Positions 7,585 through 17,047 of a stretch of DNA of 37,144 nucleotides are shown here, piece by piece. Position numbers and translations under genes: made by a program. Source of the stretch: an uncultured Roseburia sp. (GTDB taxonomy: Bacteria > Bacillota > Clostridia > Lachnospirales > Lachnospiraceae); the NCBI GenBank assembly GCA_947088675.1, contig CAMUHN010000031.1:1-37144 (forward strand), in the 5' to 3' direction. Below the pieces are notes generated by a model. It ran no database searches. It was given only the letters and a program-made list of their open reading frames with translations, and had not been told where the DNA came from. How positions within the stretch are numbered: the first letter of the stretch is position 1; the number at the start of each line of letters is the position of its first letter.

Positions 7585-7647
7585 GAACATATCGGAGCAC
7601 AAAATGGGAACCCTAATTTTACCGGTAAGAGCAGGGAAAGGATAGCT

Positions 7648-10095
7648 ATGGACACACATAAATTTTTTGTGGAAAATATGAGATTTCATCTGACAGAAGA
7701 AGATACGCTTGTCTTTGTGGGATGGTTTTATGACGGATCCACAAAAAACCATACATTGACGGCAAAATTCGACGGCAGGAATCTTGCGGTTATCAAACTG
7801 GTAAATAAAGGCGCGCAGGTACGCCAGAAATATATCGGCAGCATGAATCAGATTGATGAGGAGGTTGTGGGAATTATTAAACTCCCCGAAGACTGGAAAT
7901 CGGGAAGAAAGCTGACCCTTATTTCTTCCTATTATGATGAGAAACGCACAGACGCTGTGTTTTCCGTCAGAAGACTTCGAAAATTGCAGAATGAAATACA
8001 ATATTATATCGAAAATTGCCACAGGGGTGAGAATCATGTGACAGTCAGCGGCTGGTGCATGGGTGGCGGAGAGATCAAGCTTACGCTTCTTGATGCAAAA
8101 AGACAGCCTCTTGCGGTAAAGACAGATCATTTTTACCGGAAAGATTTAATCAGCGTATATCCGGAGTGTACCAGAGAGTCAAAGCCGGGGTTTCAGTTGC
8201 AGTCGGAGAGGATCGAAAGGATACAGCAGACATTTTATCTGGAACTGCGCGGAGCAAAGAGCTGCCGGGTGATACGGCTGAAAAAGTGGGATGAGGGCAC
8301 GCGGCTGCAGTATGCAGCCGGCAAAATGAGCGATACGGTGCGTTATCTTGCAAGAAACGGTGTTGCGGCGACGGTTTCCAAAATACATGGAAAGTTGTCA
8401 AAAAGAGAGGAAAATACGTATCGGGCGTGGCGGAAAAAATATCTGCCGTCAACGGAACAGCTGAACGCGCAAAGAGAGGAAAAATTTACTGCAGAGACGC
8501 TGTTTTCCATCGTTGTACCGCTTTATCGGACAAATCAGAAGTTTTTGCAGGAGATGATTAAATCCGTGCAGGCACAGACTTATCCGCACTGGGAACTCTG
8601 TCTTGCGGACGGCAGCGGGGATGGGGGAGCGCTTTCTGGTATTGTAGCAAAATACCAGAAAGAGGAAAAGCGGATTCATTACCGTCTGCTGAAACAAAAT
8701 CTGGGCATCTCCGGCAATACAAATGCTGCAGTCGAGATGGCGAAAGGAGATTTTATTGTCCTGATGGATCATGACGATCTGCTCTCGCCCGACGCTCTCT
8801 ATGAATTGGCACGGACAGTTGAAAGAAATCCGCAGGCGCAGGTGATTTATTCAGACGAGGACAAAGTTGATTTTAGCGGCAGGAAATATTTTGAACCGCA
8901 TTTTAAGCCCGATTTCAACCCGGATTTGCTCACAAGCGTGAATTATATCTGTCATTTATTTGCGGTGAAGAAAGATTTGCTGCAATTGACAGGCGGTTTT
9001 CGCAGTGAGTTTGACGGAGCGCAGGATTATGATTTTATATTAAGATGTACGGAAGCCGCAGAAGCGGTTTTCCATGTACCCAAAATACTGTATCACTGGC
9101 GCTGTCATGCTGATTCCACAGCGGAAAAACCGGAGAGTAAGCTCTATGCGTTCGAAGCCGGAAGACGTGCGGTCAAGGCGCATTATGACAGGCTTTCGAT
9201 TCCTGCGGAGGTAGAAAACGCTCAGTTTTACGGTATGTACCATACGATTTACCGCTGGGATGAAGAACCGCTCGTCTCGGTTGTGATTCCAAATAAAGAT
9301 CATACGGACGACCTTTCCAAGTGCCTGCATTCCCTCTATGCAAAGTCGGATTACCGTAATTTTGAAGTGATTGTTGTGGAGAACAACAGCGAACAGCAGG
9401 AGACTTTTACTTATTATGACAAAATAGAAGCAAAATATCAGAACCTGAAAGTAGTGAAATACGAGGGCGGATTTAATTTTTCAAAGATAAACAATTTTGG
9501 AGTAAAAGCCGCAAACGGAACGTATCTTCTGCTTTTGAACAACGATACCGAGATTATTGCAGGAGGGTGTGTCCGTGAATTACTTGGAGTCTGTATGCGG
9601 GAAGATGTCGGGGTTGTCGGCGCCAAACTGCTCTATGCGGACGATACCATACAGCATGCCGGTGTGGTGCTGGGGTTTGGCGGTACGGCTGGCCATGCGT
9701 TTATCGGAAAATCCCGCTTTGACACAGGTTATTTCGGAAGGATACTCTGTACGCAGAATTATTCGGCCGTAACGGCGGCATGTATGATGACAAAGCGCAG
9801 TGTCTATGACGCGGTCGGAGGGCTGACCGAGGAGTTTGCAGTTGCATTTAACGATATTGATTACTGTCTGAAAGTGCAGCAGGCAGGATGGCGTATCGTT
9901 TATAATCCGTATGCAGAACTTTACCACTACGAATCAAAATCCCGCGGTTATGAGGATTCACCGGGAAAAGTAGAACGTTTTCAGGATGAGACCGCGCTTT
10001 TGCTGAGCCGCTGGCGTGATGTGATAGAGCAGGGGGATCCCTGTTACAACAGGAATCTGACGCTTGACCGCTCGGATTTTGCACTGCGTCATTAG
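7648..10095 (+). CDS. large double-domain GT2 glycosyltransferase with N-terminal beta-rich extension
   Basis: The 815-residue protein has three parts. Residues 1-220 are a strand-rich region with two similar-looking halves (LVFVGWFYDG and VTVSGWCMGGG), unlike a catalytic fold and possibly a glycan- or partner-binding domain. The first GT-A domain starts near 285 (FSIVVPLYRT) with LADGS and the DxD-like DHDD near 373. The second starts near 541 (LVSVVIPNKD) with VVENNS, LLNNDTE near 631 and FNDIDYCLK near 734, as in WbbL-type rhamnosyltransferases. It should transfer two sugars during assembly of a lipid-linked glycan on the cytoplasmic face. It heads the polysaccharide operon and is a clear paralogue of the gene at 10420. 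Confidence 0.9.
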   Translation: MDTHKFFVENMRFHLTEEDTLVFVGWFYDGSTKNHTLTAKFDGRNLAVIKLVNKGAQVRQKYIGSMNQIDEEVVGIIKLPEDWKSGRKLTLISSYYDEKRTDAVFSVRRLRKLQNEIQYYIENCHRGENHVTVSGWCMGGGEIKLTLLDAKRQPLAVKTDHFYRKDLISVYPECTRESKPGFQLQSERIERIQQTFYLELRGAKSCRVIRLKKWDEGTRLQYAAGKMSDTVRYLARNGVAATVSKIHGKLSKREENTYRAWRKKYLPSTEQLNAQREEKFTAETLFSIVVPLYRTNQKFLQEMIKSVQAQTYPHWELCLADGSGDGGALSGIVAKYQKEEKRIHYRLLKQNLGISGNTNAAVEMAKGDFIVLMDHDDLLSPDALYELARTVERNPQAQVIYSDEDKVDFSGRKYFEPHFKPDFNPDLLTSVNYICHLFAVKKDLLQLTGGFRSEFDGAQDYDFILRCTEAAEAVFHVPKILYHWRCHADSTAEKPESKLYAFEAGRRAVKAHYDRLSIPAEVENAQFYGMYHTIYRWDEEPLVSVVIPNKDHTDDLSKCLHSLYAKSDYRNFEVIVVENNSEQQETFTYYDKIEAKYQNLKVVKYEGGFNFSKINNFGVKAANGTYLLLLNNDTEIIAGGCVRELLGVCMREDVGVVGAKLLYADDTIQHAGVVLGFGGTAGHAFIGKSRFDTGYFGRILCTQNYSAVTAACMMTKRSVYDAVGGLTEEFAVAFNDIDYCLKVQQAGWRIVYNPYAELYHYESKSRGYEDSPGKVERFQDETALLLSRWRDVIEQGDPCYNRNLTLDRSDFALRH

Positions 10096-10158
10096 AAAAT
10101 TAGACAGAATAAAATGCTGCCGCATATCAATGGTGTTGGCGGAGGAATGAGGGTATCT

Positions 10159-10383
10159 ATGATGAAAGTGTATATATGTCCGTCCTGTGGCTGGATGCGT
10201 GTCGTATCCCGCAGGAAAGACGTGGAATGTTATAAATGCGGTGAGAAAAGTATGATACTTACAAAAATGGATTTTACCACATTTGCCGAAATGCCGGAGA
10301 AAGAGAGAAGCGCATATGCGGCGGCATGGCTTTATATGCATCAGCCGCCGGGAAAAGGAAATAAGGAAAAGTTCAGGCGTTAG
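10159..10383 (+). CDS. small zinc-ribbon protein of the polysaccharide operon
   Basis: The product has about 74 residues. Near its N-terminus are two Cys pairs, CPSCG and CYKCG, 17 residues apart, the geometry of a zinc ribbon. After them comes a helical segment, TTFAEMPEKERSAYAAAW, and a basic tail. It is sandwiched between two paralogous double-domain glycosyltransferases, 63 bases after one and 36 before the other, so it is co-transcribed. I favour the ATG at 10159, with GAGGG five bases before it; an ATG at 10114 would add 15 unconserved-looking residues. Function is unknown: a structural partner or regulator of the glycosyltransferases is plausible, and a role in transcription cannot be excluded. 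Confidence 0.75.
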   Translation: MMKVYICPSCGWMRVVSRRKDVECYKCGEKSMILTKMDFTTFAEMPEKERSAYAAAWLYMHQPPGKGNKEKFRR

Positions 10384-10419
10384 CGCGGGAAGAACTTCTA
10401 AAGTGAGAAGAGACAGCGT

Positions 10420-12393
10420 ATGAAATTAACTGTAAAAAAAATAGTAAAAGGATATCGTTATTTCAAACATTATGGGCCAAAGGAATTTCTTGTCCGCATG
10501 AAAGAGAAAATGCAGCCGGAGGCGGTGCCGTATGAACCGTGGTACGAGCGGCATAAGGCAGATGCAAAACAGCTGGAAGCACAGAGAAAAGCGGCTCTAA
10601 GCTGGCATGACGGGCCGCTTTTCAGCATTGTGGTTCCGCTTTACCGGACGCCGGAACCGTTTTTAAGTGAAATGATTGCTTCCGTAACGGCCCAGACTTA
10701 TCAAAACTGGGAGCTTTGCCTTGCGGACGGCAGTCCGGACAATGCGCTTGCACAAATCGTTCAGAAGACAGCAGAGCAGGACAGGCGAATTGTCTATCGC
10801 AAATTGGAGCAGAATTTTGGAATTGCAGGAAATACAAATGCGGCGATTGCTATGGCGCGGGGGGAGTATATCGCTTTTTTAGATCACGATGATCTTCTGG
10901 CGCCGGACGCGCTCTACGAAGCGGCATGTCTGATGCGTCAGAAAAAGAGAAAAGCGGCGCAGCCAAAAGCAACGCCATTAAAAAGAGATTCGGAAGAAAA
11001 TCCGGACGCTCCCTATGATCTGATCTACACCGATGAAGACAAGGTAGACGCGCAGGGGAGACATCATTTTCAGCCGCATTTTAAACCGGATATCAATATT
11101 GATCTGCTGCGCTCGAATAATTATATTACACATTTTCTGATTGTCAGAAAGGAAATACTGGAAAAAGCAGGCCCTGTCAGCGCGGAATTTGAAGGGGCGC
11201 AGGATTATGACCTGATTTTTCGCTGTGTGGAGCAGTCCCGAAAAATCGGGCATATTCCCCGCATATTATATCACTGGCGTACGCATGAACAGTCAACTTC
11301 GGACAACCCGTTCAGCAAGCAATATGCAACAGACGCCGGAAAGCGTGCGATTGAAGCGCATTTAAGACGCATGGGACAGACGGCTGTTGTCAGTGAAACA
11401 AAAGATATGGGCTTTTATAAAGTGCGCTATCAGATCACCGAGAAGCCTTTGATTTCTGTGATTATTCCGAATAGAAACGAAGTAGAATCGCTGAAAAAAT
11501 GTCTGGATTCGCTGCAAAAATCCGATTACACGAATTATGAAGTCATTATTGTAGAAAATAACAGTAATGAGAATACGTTTCACTTCTACCAGTCGCTTGC
11601 AGCAGAAGAGAAGAGCGGGTGCGTATTCCGCCCGGCTGGCAGTGATGCGGATATAATACCTCTCACCATGGAGGGGAAATTGCCTGCAGGTCAGCGCATC
11701 TGTATTGCAGACTATACGAAATCGTGCGGCAGTTTAGCGCGAAAAGAGGGGTTTCATTACGCAAGACTCAATAATTTCGGCGTATCGATGGCGAGAGGCA
11801 GTTATTATGTGCTGATGAATAACGACATCGAGCTGATCGGGCATGAGTCCCTGTCGATTATGCTGGGCTCATGCAGCCGCAGCGAGGTTGGTGTGGTCGG
11901 AGCGAAGCTCTGTTATCCGGATCGTACCATACAGCATGCGGGGATCATTGTCGGAATGGGAGGAAACGCCAGAGGAATTGCGGACAACCTTTTCGTCGGA
12001 ATGCCCATGACACAGGGCGGATATCTGCACAAGGCGTCGCTTCAGATGGACTACAGTGCGGTGACAGCGGCGTTACTGATGACAAAGAGCGAGGTCTATC
12101 ATGCGGTTGGAGGTCTTACGGAAGCGCTTGCCGTTGCGTTTAACGATGTAGATTACTGCCTGAAAGTCAGGGAGCTTGGATATCTTGTCGTTTACAATCC
12201 GGATGTGTTAGCCATTCATTATGAGTCAAAATCAAGAGGGGCGGAAGATTCTCCCGAAAAAGTAGAACGTTTTCAGCGTGAGATTGAATATATGAGAACC
12301 AGATGGATCTCTGTTTTAAAATATGGCGACCCGTACTATAATCCGAATTTATCCAATATATACAACAATTACACCATAAAAGACAACCGTTAG
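10420..12393 (+). CDS. double-domain GT2 glycosyltransferase, paralogue of the 7648 gene
   Basis: This 657-residue protein lacks the beta-rich extension of its paralogue but keeps both GT-A domains. The first has FSIVVPLYRT near 67, LADGSPDNA and DHDD near 155. The second has LISVIIPNRN near 345, VENNSNENT near 378, MNNDIE near 466 and FNDVDYCLK near 574, and the shared C-terminal ESKSRG. It carries two insertions absent from the paralogue: a Lys-rich stretch at about 174-200 and about 40 residues at about 404-446 in the second domain. The second insertion splits a conserved region just before LNNFG. It is expected to act on a lipid-linked glycan in the cytoplasm. The next gene starts 27 bases later. 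Confidence 0.9.
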   Translation: MKLTVKKIVKGYRYFKHYGPKEFLVRMKEKMQPEAVPYEPWYERHKADAKQLEAQRKAALSWHDGPLFSIVVPLYRTPEPFLSEMIASVTAQTYQNWELCLADGSPDNALAQIVQKTAEQDRRIVYRKLEQNFGIAGNTNAAIAMARGEYIAFLDHDDLLAPDALYEAACLMRQKKRKAAQPKATPLKRDSEENPDAPYDLIYTDEDKVDAQGRHHFQPHFKPDINIDLLRSNNYITHFLIVRKEILEKAGPVSAEFEGAQDYDLIFRCVEQSRKIGHIPRILYHWRTHEQSTSDNPFSKQYATDAGKRAIEAHLRRMGQTAVVSETKDMGFYKVRYQITEKPLISVIIPNRNEVESLKKCLDSLQKSDYTNYEVIIVENNSNENTFHFYQSLAAEEKSGCVFRPAGSDADIIPLTMEGKLPAGQRICIADYTKSCGSLARKEGFHYARLNNFGVSMARGSYYVLMNNDIELIGHESLSIMLGSCSRSEVGVVGAKLCYPDRTIQHAGIIVGMGGNARGIADNLFVGMPMTQGGYLHKASLQMDYSAVTAALLMTKSEVYHAVGGLTEALAVAFNDVDYCLKVRELGYLVVYNPDVLAIHYESKSRGAEDSPEKVERFQREIEYMRTRWISVLKYGDPYYNPNLSNIYNNYTIKDNR

Positions 12394-12420
12394 ATCTGGA
12401 TCTGGCCGGAGAGGAGAAAA

Positions 12421-13380
12421 ATGGCAGCGCAGGTAACAGTTATTATTCCCAATTACAATGGAAGACAACTGCTTTTAAATTGTATCAGGTCACTCGAAAA
12501 GCAAACCTGTACGGATTTTAAATTACTGGTGGTCGACAACGGCTCCACAGACGGGAGCACGCAGCTTAACTCCGCTGTTCTGGATATGGAGATTGTGCCG
12601 CTGTCCTGCAATACCGGGTTTTGCGGGGCTGTAAATACAGGGTTGAAGCGTACAAAAACGCCGTATGCAATTCTTTTGAACAATGATACGGAAGTACACC
12701 CGGCGTTTGTGGAAGCGCTTCTGAAATCGGCGAGAGGACATAAGCGTCTCTTTTCCGTAAGCGCATGTATGATTGATTACCGCGACAGGACGAAAGTAGA
12801 TAATGCCGGAGATCTCTATACCGTCTTCGGCTGGGCCGTTGCGCGCGGAAAAGGAAAAAACAGAAAAAAATTTAACCGGCCGTGCAGCGTTTTCTCCGGC
12901 TGCGGGGGAGCGGTGCTCTACCGGATGGAGGCGTTAAGGCAGACAGGCCTGATGGATGAGAACCATTTTGCATATCTTGAAGATGTTGACCTTGGTTATC
13001 GCGCCAGAATATACGGCATGTACAGCCGATACGAGCCGAAAGCAGTCGTATATCATGTGGGCAGCGCCACGACCGGGTCGCGGTACAATGAAAAAAAAGT
13101 TTTTCTCGCGGCGCGCAATTCAGTCTATGTGATCTATAAAAACATGCCGTTTCTCCAGCTCCTGTTGAATATGCCTTTTATTCTGTCCGGTATTTTTATT
13201 AAATTTCTGTTTTTTTTCAGAAAAGGTTTCGCAAAAGAATATGCAAAAGGAATTGCAGCCGGGTTCAAAGGAGCGCAGCATTGCAGAAAGACTGTCGTTT
13301 CGCCTCGGAATATCATAAATTATGTCGTGATAGAAATGGAGCTTTTTGTAAATTGTTTCCGCATTTTACTGGGGAAATAG
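12421..13380 (+). CDS. GT2 glycosyltransferase, WbbL/rhamnosyltransferase-like
   Basis: The 319-residue protein has a single GT-A domain: VTVIIPNYNG at the N-terminus, VVDNGSTDGS, the LLNNDTEVH metal-site segment and EDVDLGYRARIYG near 186-198, which contains the probable catalytic acid. The pattern is that of WbbL-type rhamnosyltransferases (COG1216). A hydrophobic stretch near 243-263 followed by FFFRKGF suggests membrane association through an amphipathic C-terminal region. GAGAGGAG precedes the ATG closely. It is the last gene of the first polysaccharide unit; a 153-bp gap with a new promoter follows. Confidence 0.9.
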   Translation: MAAQVTVIIPNYNGRQLLLNCIRSLEKQTCTDFKLLVVDNGSTDGSTQLNSAVLDMEIVPLSCNTGFCGAVNTGLKRTKTPYAILLNNDTEVHPAFVEALLKSARGHKRLFSVSACMIDYRDRTKVDNAGDLYTVFGWAVARGKGKNRKKFNRPCSVFSGCGGAVLYRMEALRQTGLMDENHFAYLEDVDLGYRARIYGMYSRYEPKAVVYHVGSATTGSRYNEKKVFLAARNSVYVIYKNMPFLQLLLNMPFILSGIFIKFLFFFRKGFAKEYAKGIAAGFKGAQHCRKTVVSPRNIINYVVIEMELFVNCFRILLGK

Positions 13381-13434
13381 AAAAAATGAAATAAAAAATT
13401 AAGAATCTCGGTCGATTTTTTTCAGAAAAAAGAG

Positions 13435-13463
13435 TTGTGCTTTGTTGGAAATTATTGTATTAT
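13435..13463 (+). promoter_or_regulatory. probable promoter of the sugar transferase-LCP unit
   Basis: TTGTGC (13435-13440) and TATTAT (13458-13463) are separated by exactly 17 bases, 70 bases before the ATG at 13534. The same TTGTGC-17-TAT(T/C)AT arrangement recurs at 23546. A T run at about 13414-13421 after a weak dyad may partly terminate the preceding unit. Confidence 0.5.
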
Positions 13464-13533
13464 TAAGAGTGTGAAATTTTGGGGATAGTAAAATTATAAA
13501 TAGAAATATCTGTTTTCGCTAAAGGATGGCATT

Positions 13534-14952
13534 ATGATCAAAGATAATCAGCAGCACTTTAACCGGCTGCATGTTGTCGTAGATGCGTTTGTGCTTATCA
13601 TTTCCTATGCGTTTGCATGGTGGCTGAAGTTTGAAAGCGGTATTCTGGAGCATGAAAAGGGCGTTTTATCATTTGAGTTTTATATGTGGGCGCTGGTCGT
13701 TCTTGTGCCGGGGTATATCCTGCTGTATTATGCGTTTCACCTCTATACGCCAAAGCGTGTACAGGGCCGCAGGCTTGAGTTTTCCAACATTGTGATGGCA
13801 AATACTGTCGGTCTGCTTCTGTCGTTTGCTGTGTTATATACACTGCAGTCGTATTCGGAAGAATTTCAGAATTTTTCGCGGGAGATGTTTTTATACTTTT
13901 ATGTCGTAAATATTTTCAGCGAAGAAGTGGTTCGGCTGTTTATCAGACGTATTTTACGCCATATACGCAGGAACGGATATAATCTGAAGCATCTTCTTCT
14001 GGTGGGCTATTCGCGTGCCACGGAGCAGTATATAGACCGGATTTATGCAAATCCGCAGTGGGGATACCATGTGAGGGGCGTTTTGGACGACCATATCGCG
14101 CGGGGTACTACCTACAAAGGGGTCAAGGTAATCGGGAGCATTGGCAATCTGAAATATATCCTGCCGCAGAACCGGCTCGACGAGATTGCGATTACACTTG
14201 GTCTGGAAGAATACTATAAGCTGGAAAAGATTGTCGCCGAGTGTGAAAAATCCGGCGTGCATACGAAATTTATACCGGACTACGGTAATATCATTCCGAC
14301 AAAGCCTTATACGGAAGATCTGCTGGGGCTGCCGGTAATTAACATACGATATGTGCCGTTAAACGATACGTTCAATATGCTGTTGAAACGGATGATGGAC
14401 ATAGTCGGTTCGCTGCTTTGCATCCTTGTCTTTTCACCCGTTATGCTGATTACGGCGCTGGCAGTCAAACTGACCTCAAGAGGGCCCCTGATCTTTAAAC
14501 AGGAGCGCGTTGGGCTGCACAATAAGCCCTTTTGGATGTATAAGTTTCGGACCATGTATGTACAGACGGAAGAAGAAGAGCAAAAGGGATGGACGACCGC
14601 AAATGATCCGCGTATCACGAAAGTGGGGCGTTTTTTGCGAAAAGTTAGTCTGGATGAATTCCCGCAGCTGTTTAATGTACTCAAAGGCAATATGAGTCTG
14701 GTGGGACCGCGGCCGGAGCGTCCGCAGTATGTGGAAAAATTCCGGGAGGAGATTCCCAGATATATGGTAAAACACCAGGTGCGTCCCGGTATGACCGGAT
14801 GGGCACAGGTCAACGGATATCGGGGGGATACCTCAATCCGGGAACGTATCGACCACGACTTATATTATATAGAAAACTGGTCAATCGGACTCGACATTAA
14901 AATACTCATTCTGACCGTTTTCAAAGGTTTTATCAATAAAAATGCATATTAG
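13534..14952 (+). CDS. polyprenyl-phosphate sugar-1-phosphate transferase (WcaJ/CpsE type)
   Basis: The 472-residue membrane protein has about four N-terminal transmembrane helices, a central CoA-binding-like nucleotide fold (LLLVGYSRATEQYIDRIY) and, from about 285, the bacterial sugar transferase domain. That domain shows KRMMDIVGS plus one helix, then PLIFKQERVGLHNKPFWMYK, DEFPQLFNVLKGNMS, VGPRPERP and MTGWAQVNGYRG. It should transfer a sugar-1-phosphate from a UDP-sugar to undecaprenyl phosphate, starting each repeat unit; the sugar is probably glucose or galactose. AAAGGA lies seven bases before the ATG. The gene heads the second polysaccharide unit and is followed after 12 bases by the LCP gene. 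Confidence 0.93.
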   Translation: MIKDNQQHFNRLHVVVDAFVLIISYAFAWWLKFESGILEHEKGVLSFEFYMWALVVLVPGYILLYYAFHLYTPKRVQGRRLEFSNIVMANTVGLLLSFAVLYTLQSYSEEFQNFSREMFLYFYVVNIFSEEVVRLFIRRILRHIRRNGYNLKHLLLVGYSRATEQYIDRIYANPQWGYHVRGVLDDHIARGTTYKGVKVIGSIGNLKYILPQNRLDEIAITLGLEEYYKLEKIVAECEKSGVHTKFIPDYGNIIPTKPYTEDLLGLPVINIRYVPLNDTFNMLLKRMMDIVGSLLCILVFSPVMLITALAVKLTSRGPLIFKQERVGLHNKPFWMYKFRTMYVQTEEEEQKGWTTANDPRITKVGRFLRKVSLDEFPQLFNVLKGNMSLVGPRPERPQYVEKFREEIPRYMVKHQVRPGMTGWAQVNGYRGDTSIRERIDHDLYYIENWSIGLDIKILILTVFKGFINKNAY

Positions 14953-14964
14953 GAGAAAACTATC

Positions 14965-16065
14965 ATGAGCAAAGCAGGACAAAACGGAGCGCAGGCAAAC
15001 AGGGGGGCGTCATCCAAAAAAAAGAAACGTAAGACAAAAATAGTGATTCTTGTTGTAGAAATTCTGGTTTTGTTGATTTTGGCAGCCGCCGCATTTTTCC
15101 TCCTCAAATTAAACAAAATCGAAAAAGACCCTACATTTGAGCCGGAAAAGATTGAAGTCAATGAAGGCATTTCCGAGACATCCAAAAAAATCATGGAAGG
15201 CTATACGACAATCGCGCTGTTTGGACTTGACAATCGTTCCAACGGAAACCTTTCCAAGGGGAACAGCGACGTTATCATGATTGCCAGCATTAATAACGAT
15301 ACGCACGACGTAAAACTTGTTTCCGTTTACCGCGATTCCTATCTGGATACCGGGGACAGCACATTCCGCAAATGTAATTATGCATATGCAAAAGGCGGGC
15401 CGGAGCAGGCGATTAATATGCTCAACAAAAACCTTGATCTGGATATCACCGATTATGTGACCGTAGATTTTAATGCAATCGCAGAGTGCGTCGACCTGCT
15501 TGGCGGCGTCGAAGTGACGGTGACAGATGAGGAAGCAATACTGATGTATGGTTATATGGATGAGATTAACAAAATGTTAAAGAAAAATTCGCAGTACCTG
15601 CCGGGCGCCGGAACTTACAATATGGACGGTGTGCAGGCGACCGCGTTCGCGCGTATCCGTGCGACGGCCGGCAATGACTATAAGCGTACCGAACGTCAGA
15701 GAACCGTGCTTACGGCGATGATTAACAAGGCGCAGAGTTCTGATCTGATGACGTTAAACAGCCTGATTGATCAGGTATTCAGCGATATCAAGACCAGTTT
15801 TTCCAATACGGAGCTGATTGCGCTGGCAACGAAAATATTTGACTATAAACTGGGTGAGACGATAGGTTTCCCGTTTGAAAAAAATACAAAGATACTGGGT
15901 TCAAAAGGTGATGTGGTTGTTCCCTGCAGCCTGGAGTCCAACGTGACGGAACTGCATGTATTTTTATATGCGGATGAGGATTATGAGCCGACGGATGCGG
16001 TGAAGAAAAACAGTACGCAGATTATAAGCGATACCGGATTCCGTCAGGGGGACGGTTACAGATGA
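14965..16065 (+). CDS. LytR-CpsA-Psr (LCP) family glycopolymer ligase
   Basis: The 366-residue protein starts with a basic cytoplasmic segment (SKKKKRKTK), one transmembrane helix (about 27-50) and an extracellular LCP domain. Family hallmarks are LFGLDNRSNG, SDVIMIASIN, VSVYRDSYLD, the CVDLLGGVEV segment and ARIRATAGNDYKRTERQRTVL, whose Arg and Asp residues bind the pyrophosphate of the lipid-linked substrate. LCP enzymes join undecaprenyl-linked wall glycopolymers to peptidoglycan. Its place between the initiating sugar transferase and a glycosyltransferase supports attachment of this locus's polymer. AGGAG is nine bases before the ATG, and its last codons overlap the next gene by four bases. 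Confidence 0.93.
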   Translation: MSKAGQNGAQANRGASSKKKKRKTKIVILVVEILVLLILAAAAFFLLKLNKIEKDPTFEPEKIEVNEGISETSKKIMEGYTTIALFGLDNRSNGNLSKGNSDVIMIASINNDTHDVKLVSVYRDSYLDTGDSTFRKCNYAYAKGGPEQAINMLNKNLDLDITDYVTVDFNAIAECVDLLGGVEVTVTDEEAILMYGYMDEINKMLKKNSQYLPGAGTYNMDGVQATAFARIRATAGNDYKRTERQRTVLTAMINKAQSSDLMTLNSLIDQVFSDIKTSFSNTELIALATKIFDYKLGETIGFPFEKNTKILGSKGDVVVPCSLESNVTELHVFLYADEDYEPTDAVKKNSTQIISDTGFRQGDGYR

Positions 16066-17030
16066 AAGTAGATATGGTGATTCCGACGTTTCGGCCGGAC
16101 GACACATTTTGTCTGCTTCTGCAAAGATTGCAGGAGCAGACCTTTCTTATTCACAGACTTTTTCTGGTTAACACAGACCAGGCTCTCTGGGATGAAGCGC
16201 AAAAGAAATATCCGATTGCGGAGGCGATCTGCGCGCTGCCGTTTCCGGTTCATATTTCGCAGATTCGAAAGGAAGAGTTTGACCATGGCGGAACAAGGAA
16301 TTTTGGCGCAGGTCTTTCGGACGCAGATATTGTGATTTTTATGACGCAGGATGCAGTCGCGGCGGACCGTTATCTGGTAGAACGTCTGACCGATGCGCTG
16401 CGCTTTGAGCAAAAAAACAAAAAGACTGTCGCTGTCGCTTACGCCAGACAGCTTCCGAGAGAAAATTGCAGAATCGTGGAACGCTATACGCGTAAATTTA
16501 ACTATCCGGACAAAAGTCGGATCAAGGGAAAAGAAGATCTGGCGGGGCTTGGGATTAAAACATATTTCTGCTCGGATGTCTGCGCTGCATATCGGAAAGA
16601 TATCTTTACAAAGCTGGGCGGGTTTGAGGAACCGGTTATTTTTAATGAAGATATGTTTTATGCGGCAAAGGCGGTTGACGCCGGATATTATGTCGCCTAC
16701 GCGGCTGATGCCAGAGTGGTTCATTCGCATAATTATTCGCTGAAGCAGCAGTTTTTACGAAATTTTGACCTGGCGGTTTCACAGAAGCAGCATCCGGAAA
16801 TATTTTCCCATGTCAGTTCTGAGGCGGAGGGCATAAAGCTTTTAAAAGGCGCGGTATTCTATCTGTGTTCGATCCGAAAGCCCTGGCTTGTATTTTCGCT
16901 TTGCGCGCAGTGCGCCGCGAAATACATGGGGTATTTTCTTGGAAAACATTATGAGCGATTGAGCAGAAAGCAGATTCTAAGATGTACTGCGAGCAGAGAT
17001 TACTGGATAAAGAGATGGAAACAGTTATAA
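16062..17030 (+). CDS. GT2 glycosyltransferase, rhamnosyltransferase-like
   Basis: The 322-residue protein is a GT-A enzyme with an N-terminal VDMVIPTFRPD, then EFDHGGTRNFGAGLS, a block typical of dTDP-rhamnose-dependent rhamnosyltransferases, IVIFMTQDA as the metal-site region and FNEDMFYAAKAV with the likely catalytic acid. A conserved HSHNYS(L)KQQFLRNFD follows, as seen in RfbF/RgpB-like enzymes. The start overlaps the LCP stop by four bases (ATGA), so the two are translationally coupled. It probably adds rhamnose or a similar deoxysugar. The genes for dTDP-rhamnose synthesis are not in this window. Confidence 0.88.
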   Translation: MKVDMVIPTFRPDDTFCLLLQRLQEQTFLIHRLFLVNTDQALWDEAQKKYPIAEAICALPFPVHISQIRKEEFDHGGTRNFGAGLSDADIVIFMTQDAVAADRYLVERLTDALRFEQKNKKTVAVAYARQLPRENCRIVERYTRKFNYPDKSRIKGKEDLAGLGIKTYFCSDVCAAYRKDIFTKLGGFEEPVIFNEDMFYAAKAVDAGYYVAYAADARVVHSHNYSLKQQFLRNFDLAVSQKQHPEIFSHVSSEAEGIKLLKGAVFYLCSIRKPWLVFSLCAQCAAKYMGYFLGKHYERLSRKQILRCTASRDYWIKRWKQL

Positions 17031-17047
17031 GATTTCGGGAGGGCTGC

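Larger units (their letters stand above)
7303..7647. other. divergent promoter region of the MBL-fold gene and the polysaccharide operon
   Basis: The 345 bases between two divergent starts hold a leftward promoter (7439-7467), a rightward promoter (7556-7584) and, in the leftward leader, two overlapping inverted repeats (7344-7378). A GAAAGGA just before 7648 serves the first glycosyltransferase. No coding frame or RNA gene is recognised here. Confidence 0.5.
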
